From NCBI RefSeq assembly GCF_000306765.2, contig NC_017941.2, positions 248,001-312,000 on the forward strand: a stretch of DNA of 64,000 nucleotides, written 5' to 3'. The notes under the pieces were generated by a model. That model did no database searches, was not told the DNA's origin, and saw only the letters and a list, made by a program, of their open reading frames with translations. Positions 63,076 through 64,000 of the stretch are shown piece after piece. A program made the translations under genes and the position numbers. This stretch comes from Haloferax mediterranei ATCC 33500 (GTDB taxonomy: Archaea > Halobacteriota > Halobacteria > Halobacteriales > Haloferacaceae). Each line of letters begins with the position of its first letter. Within the stretch, counting starts at the first letter, position 1.

Positions 63076-64000
63076 ATCGACAAGCGCGACGCGAGGTCTC
63101 TCGCAAGTACTTCTCTGAAGAACGGCTCGCTGAACACCACTTCCGCTCTTTCAACGCATTCCTCGAACGCGGCATGATGGATGTCGTCGAGGAAAAAGCC
63201 ACCATCGAGACCGACATCGGTGACAAGGAAGGCGAAGAGCCGGTCTACGTCGAACTCGGTGGCGTCCGCGTCGAGACGCCCCGCGTCCGCGAGGCCGACG
63301 GCTCCGAGGAATTGCTCTTCCCGCAGGAAGCGCGCCTGCGTAACATCACGTACTCCGCCCCCGTGTTCATGGAGATGTCCATCGTCCGTGGCGGCGAAGA
63401 AGAAGAGGAAGTCGTCGTCGACACCGCCGAAACGAAGGTCGGTCGGATGCCCATCATGGTCGGCTCCTCGAAGTGTAACATCGCGGAACTCTCCGACGCC
63501 GACCTCGTCGAAATCGGCGAAGACCCCGTCGACCCCGGCGGCTACTTCATCGTCAACGGCTCCGAGCGCGTGCTCATGACCTCGGAAGACCTGGCTCCGA
63601 ACAAGATTCTCGCCGAGTACGACACGAAGTACGGCGACGAGATTCAGGTCGCCAAGACCTTCAGTCAGCGCCGCGGCTACCGCGCACTCGTTCTCTGTGA
63701 GCGCAACCGCGAAGGACTGCTCGAAGTCTCGTTCCCATCTGTCTCCGGGAGCGTCGACTTCGTTACGCTCGTGCGCGCACTCGGGCTCGAATCCGACGAG
63801 GAGATCGTCCACCGCGTCTCCGACGACCCCGAGATTGTGAAGTTCATGCTCGAGAACCTCGAAGAGGCCGAGGTTCAGACCCAAGAACAGGCTATCGAGG
63901 CACTCGGCAAGCGCGTCGCTGGTGGGCAGGGCAAGAACTACCAGCTCAAGCGCGCCAACTACGTTATCGACCGCTATCTTCTGCCGCACCTCCACGAGGA
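63072..64000 (+). CDS. rpoB2: RNA polymerase subunit B'' (Rpo2N), 5' part
   Basis: About 309 residues are visible before the window edge, starting [20 protein letters not shown]. Recognised beta-subunit lobe motifs include [40 protein letters not shown] and [20 protein letters not shown]. It is the N-terminal half of the split second-largest subunit, followed in haloarchaea by B' and A', A''. Incomplete only because the window ends. Confidence 0.96.
   Translation, partial: MNRQARREVSRKYFSEERLAEHHFRSFNAFLERGMMDVVEEKATIETDIGDKEGEEPVYVELGGVRVETPRVREADGSEELLFPQEARLRNITYSAPVFMEMSIVRGGEEEEEVVVDTAETKVGRMPIMVGSSKCNIAELSDADLVEIGEDPVDPGGYFIVNGSERVLMTSEDLAPNKILAEYDTKYGDEIQVAKTFSQRRGYRALVLCERNREGLLEVSFPSVSGSVDFVTLVRALGLESDEEIVHRVSDDPEIVKFMLENLEEAEVQTQEQAIEALGKRVAGGQGKNYQLKRANYVIDRYLLPHLHE

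Overview
The window is a piece of a haloarchaeal main chromosome, most likely Haloferax. It has high G+C, very acidic predicted proteins and many GTG/ATG overlaps. Archaea-only genes include RpoH/RpoB'', aRF1, A-type ATP synthase, TiaS, CarS, CTP-dependent riboflavin kinase, a Bat-type HTH-10 regulator and a prepilin. From memory, the order (RPA pair, ATP synthase, prf1, a long-tailed MinD, argS, ribK-ribB, carS, pyrE, tiaS, rpoH-rpoB'') matches the Haloferax volcanii pyrE2/minD4 region. I could not run an alignment, so the species stays open.

Layout. 1-2393: an accessory-looking edge with a SHOCT-domain tail, a VapBC pair, a regulator with an in-frame stop and a gene with apparent compensating frameshifts, ending at tRNA-Pro, whose 3' end is duplicated. 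2442-9374: SLC13-type permease, Ski2-like helicase, cupin, site-2 protease, CinA-like protein and a DUF1059 mini-protein. 9426-9900: tRNA-His followed by two partial copies of its own 3' end. 10025-22005: RHH protein, replication protein A with its partner, mannose-1-phosphate guanylyltransferase, an odd SDR, Tfx-type and TRAM proteins, a frameshifted membrane protein, a radical SAM enzyme, S9 peptidase, DUF373 protein and a prenyl synthase. 22179-27893: ETF pair, a membrane-anchored HTH protein divergent from a secreted coiled-coil protein, a prepilin and a methyltransferase.

28049-39137 is the A-type ATP synthase locus in order H-I-K-E-C-F-A-B-D. A Bat-type regulator with a LOV-like flavin domain sits between B and D. 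39219-49356 holds a zinc-ribbon protein, aRF1, MinD4-like ATPase with a tiny membrane protein behind it, argS, a zinc-finger mini-protein, the riboflavin genes ribK-ribB, an epimerase and ilvE. 49433-56962 holds a DUF502 protein, proline dehydrogenase, carS, pyrE, an HTH-phosphoribosyltransferase regulator, an NCS2 nucleobase permease, an arylsulfotransferase-like protein and a glutaredoxin-like protein. 57050-62169 holds an HTH regulator, tiaS, a surface-type protein, a HerA-like ATPase and two overlapping crcB genes. The window ends with two identical tRNA-Asp genes and rpoH-rpoB'' (cut by the window end).

The most unusual signal is a shared architecture downstream of all three tRNA loci (Pro, His, Asp). 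A first inverted repeat follows the tRNA. A second inverted repeat comes next, whose outer arm is a copy of that tRNA's own T-arm; at Pro and His the copy runs on into the acceptor strand. The loop is a GAGCGA-rich spacer. At tRNA-His the module is repeated in tandem. No CRISPR array, rRNA operon or intact insertion sequence was seen.
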